A DNA stretch of 6,172 bases, taken from positions 1-6,172 of the forward strand of contig JADYYU010000212.1 in assembly GCA_020853515.1 (NCBI GenBank), read 5' to 3'. Both the position numbers and the translations under genes were made by a program. The stretch comes from Chitinophagaceae bacterium. Its GTDB lineage: Bacteria; Bacteroidota; Bacteroidia; Chitinophagales; Chitinophagaceae. A model generated the notes under the pieces. It was not told the origin of the DNA, did no database searches, and was given only the letters and a program-made list of their open reading frames with translations. Positions 6,153-6,172 of this stretch are shown here, piece by piece; positions within the stretch are counted from its first letter, which is position 1; every line of letters begins with the position of its first letter.

Positions 6153-6172
6153 ATGAGCGAAGCTGTTACCAA
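6153..6172 (+). CDS. Start of a rightward gene, product unknown (3' partial)
   Basis: An ATG at 6153 opens a frame reading MSEAVT before the window ends. It is preceded by an A-rich segment (CAAGACAGAAAA) typical of Bacteroidota start regions and by a possible -7 element at 6122-6129. The protein cannot be identified from six codons. It is divergent from the minus-strand operon. Confidence 0.45.

Noticed and set aside
1..6172. CRISPR arrays, tRNA or rRNA genes, insertion sequences, phage genes
   Set aside because: No regularly spaced repeats, no RNA-gene signatures and no transposase, integrase or phage-like reading frames were seen on either strand.

Overview
The window looks like chromosomal DNA from a Bacteroidota bacterium, probably a Chitinophagaceae-like member of Sphingobacteriia/Chitinophagia. 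The evidence is a secreted LamG-PKD protein ending in a CHU_C/gliding-type C-terminal domain (a type IX secretion signal confined to this phylum), the absence of Shine-Dalgarno sequences before every start, and A/T-rich leaders. The genus assignment is inference.

Layout. Positions 2-1483 (+) hold the 3' part of a large secreted protein whose signal peptide lies off the left edge. Positions 1484-1911 are a convergent intergenic stretch ending in a clear terminator for the minus-strand genes. Positions 5755-1912 (-) carry three genes reading leftwards in one apparent operon: a soluble coiled-coil protein (234 aa), a two-helix membrane protein with a long coiled-coil domain (373 aa), and a membrane-tethered protein joining an ABC-type substrate-binding domain to an OmpA-like peptidoglycan-binding domain (611 aa). 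Positions 5756-6152 are a divergent intergenic region with one weak small ORF, and a plus-strand gene appears to begin at 6153 and leaves the window after six codons.

The three-gene minus-strand set is the most interesting part. No permease or ATPase of an ABC transporter is present, so the substrate-binding domain is probably used for sensing or structure rather than import. The predicted arrangement is a cytoplasmic coiled-coil protein, an inner-membrane coiled-coil protein, and a periplasmic ligand-binding domain anchored to the cell wall. The first protein has a PspA-like N-terminal motif (GIFSKLGKLV) and the second has a PspA-like helical stretch, so I suggest an envelope-stress or membrane-maintenance complex. 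That function is a hypothesis; only the domain architecture and gene order are directly supported.
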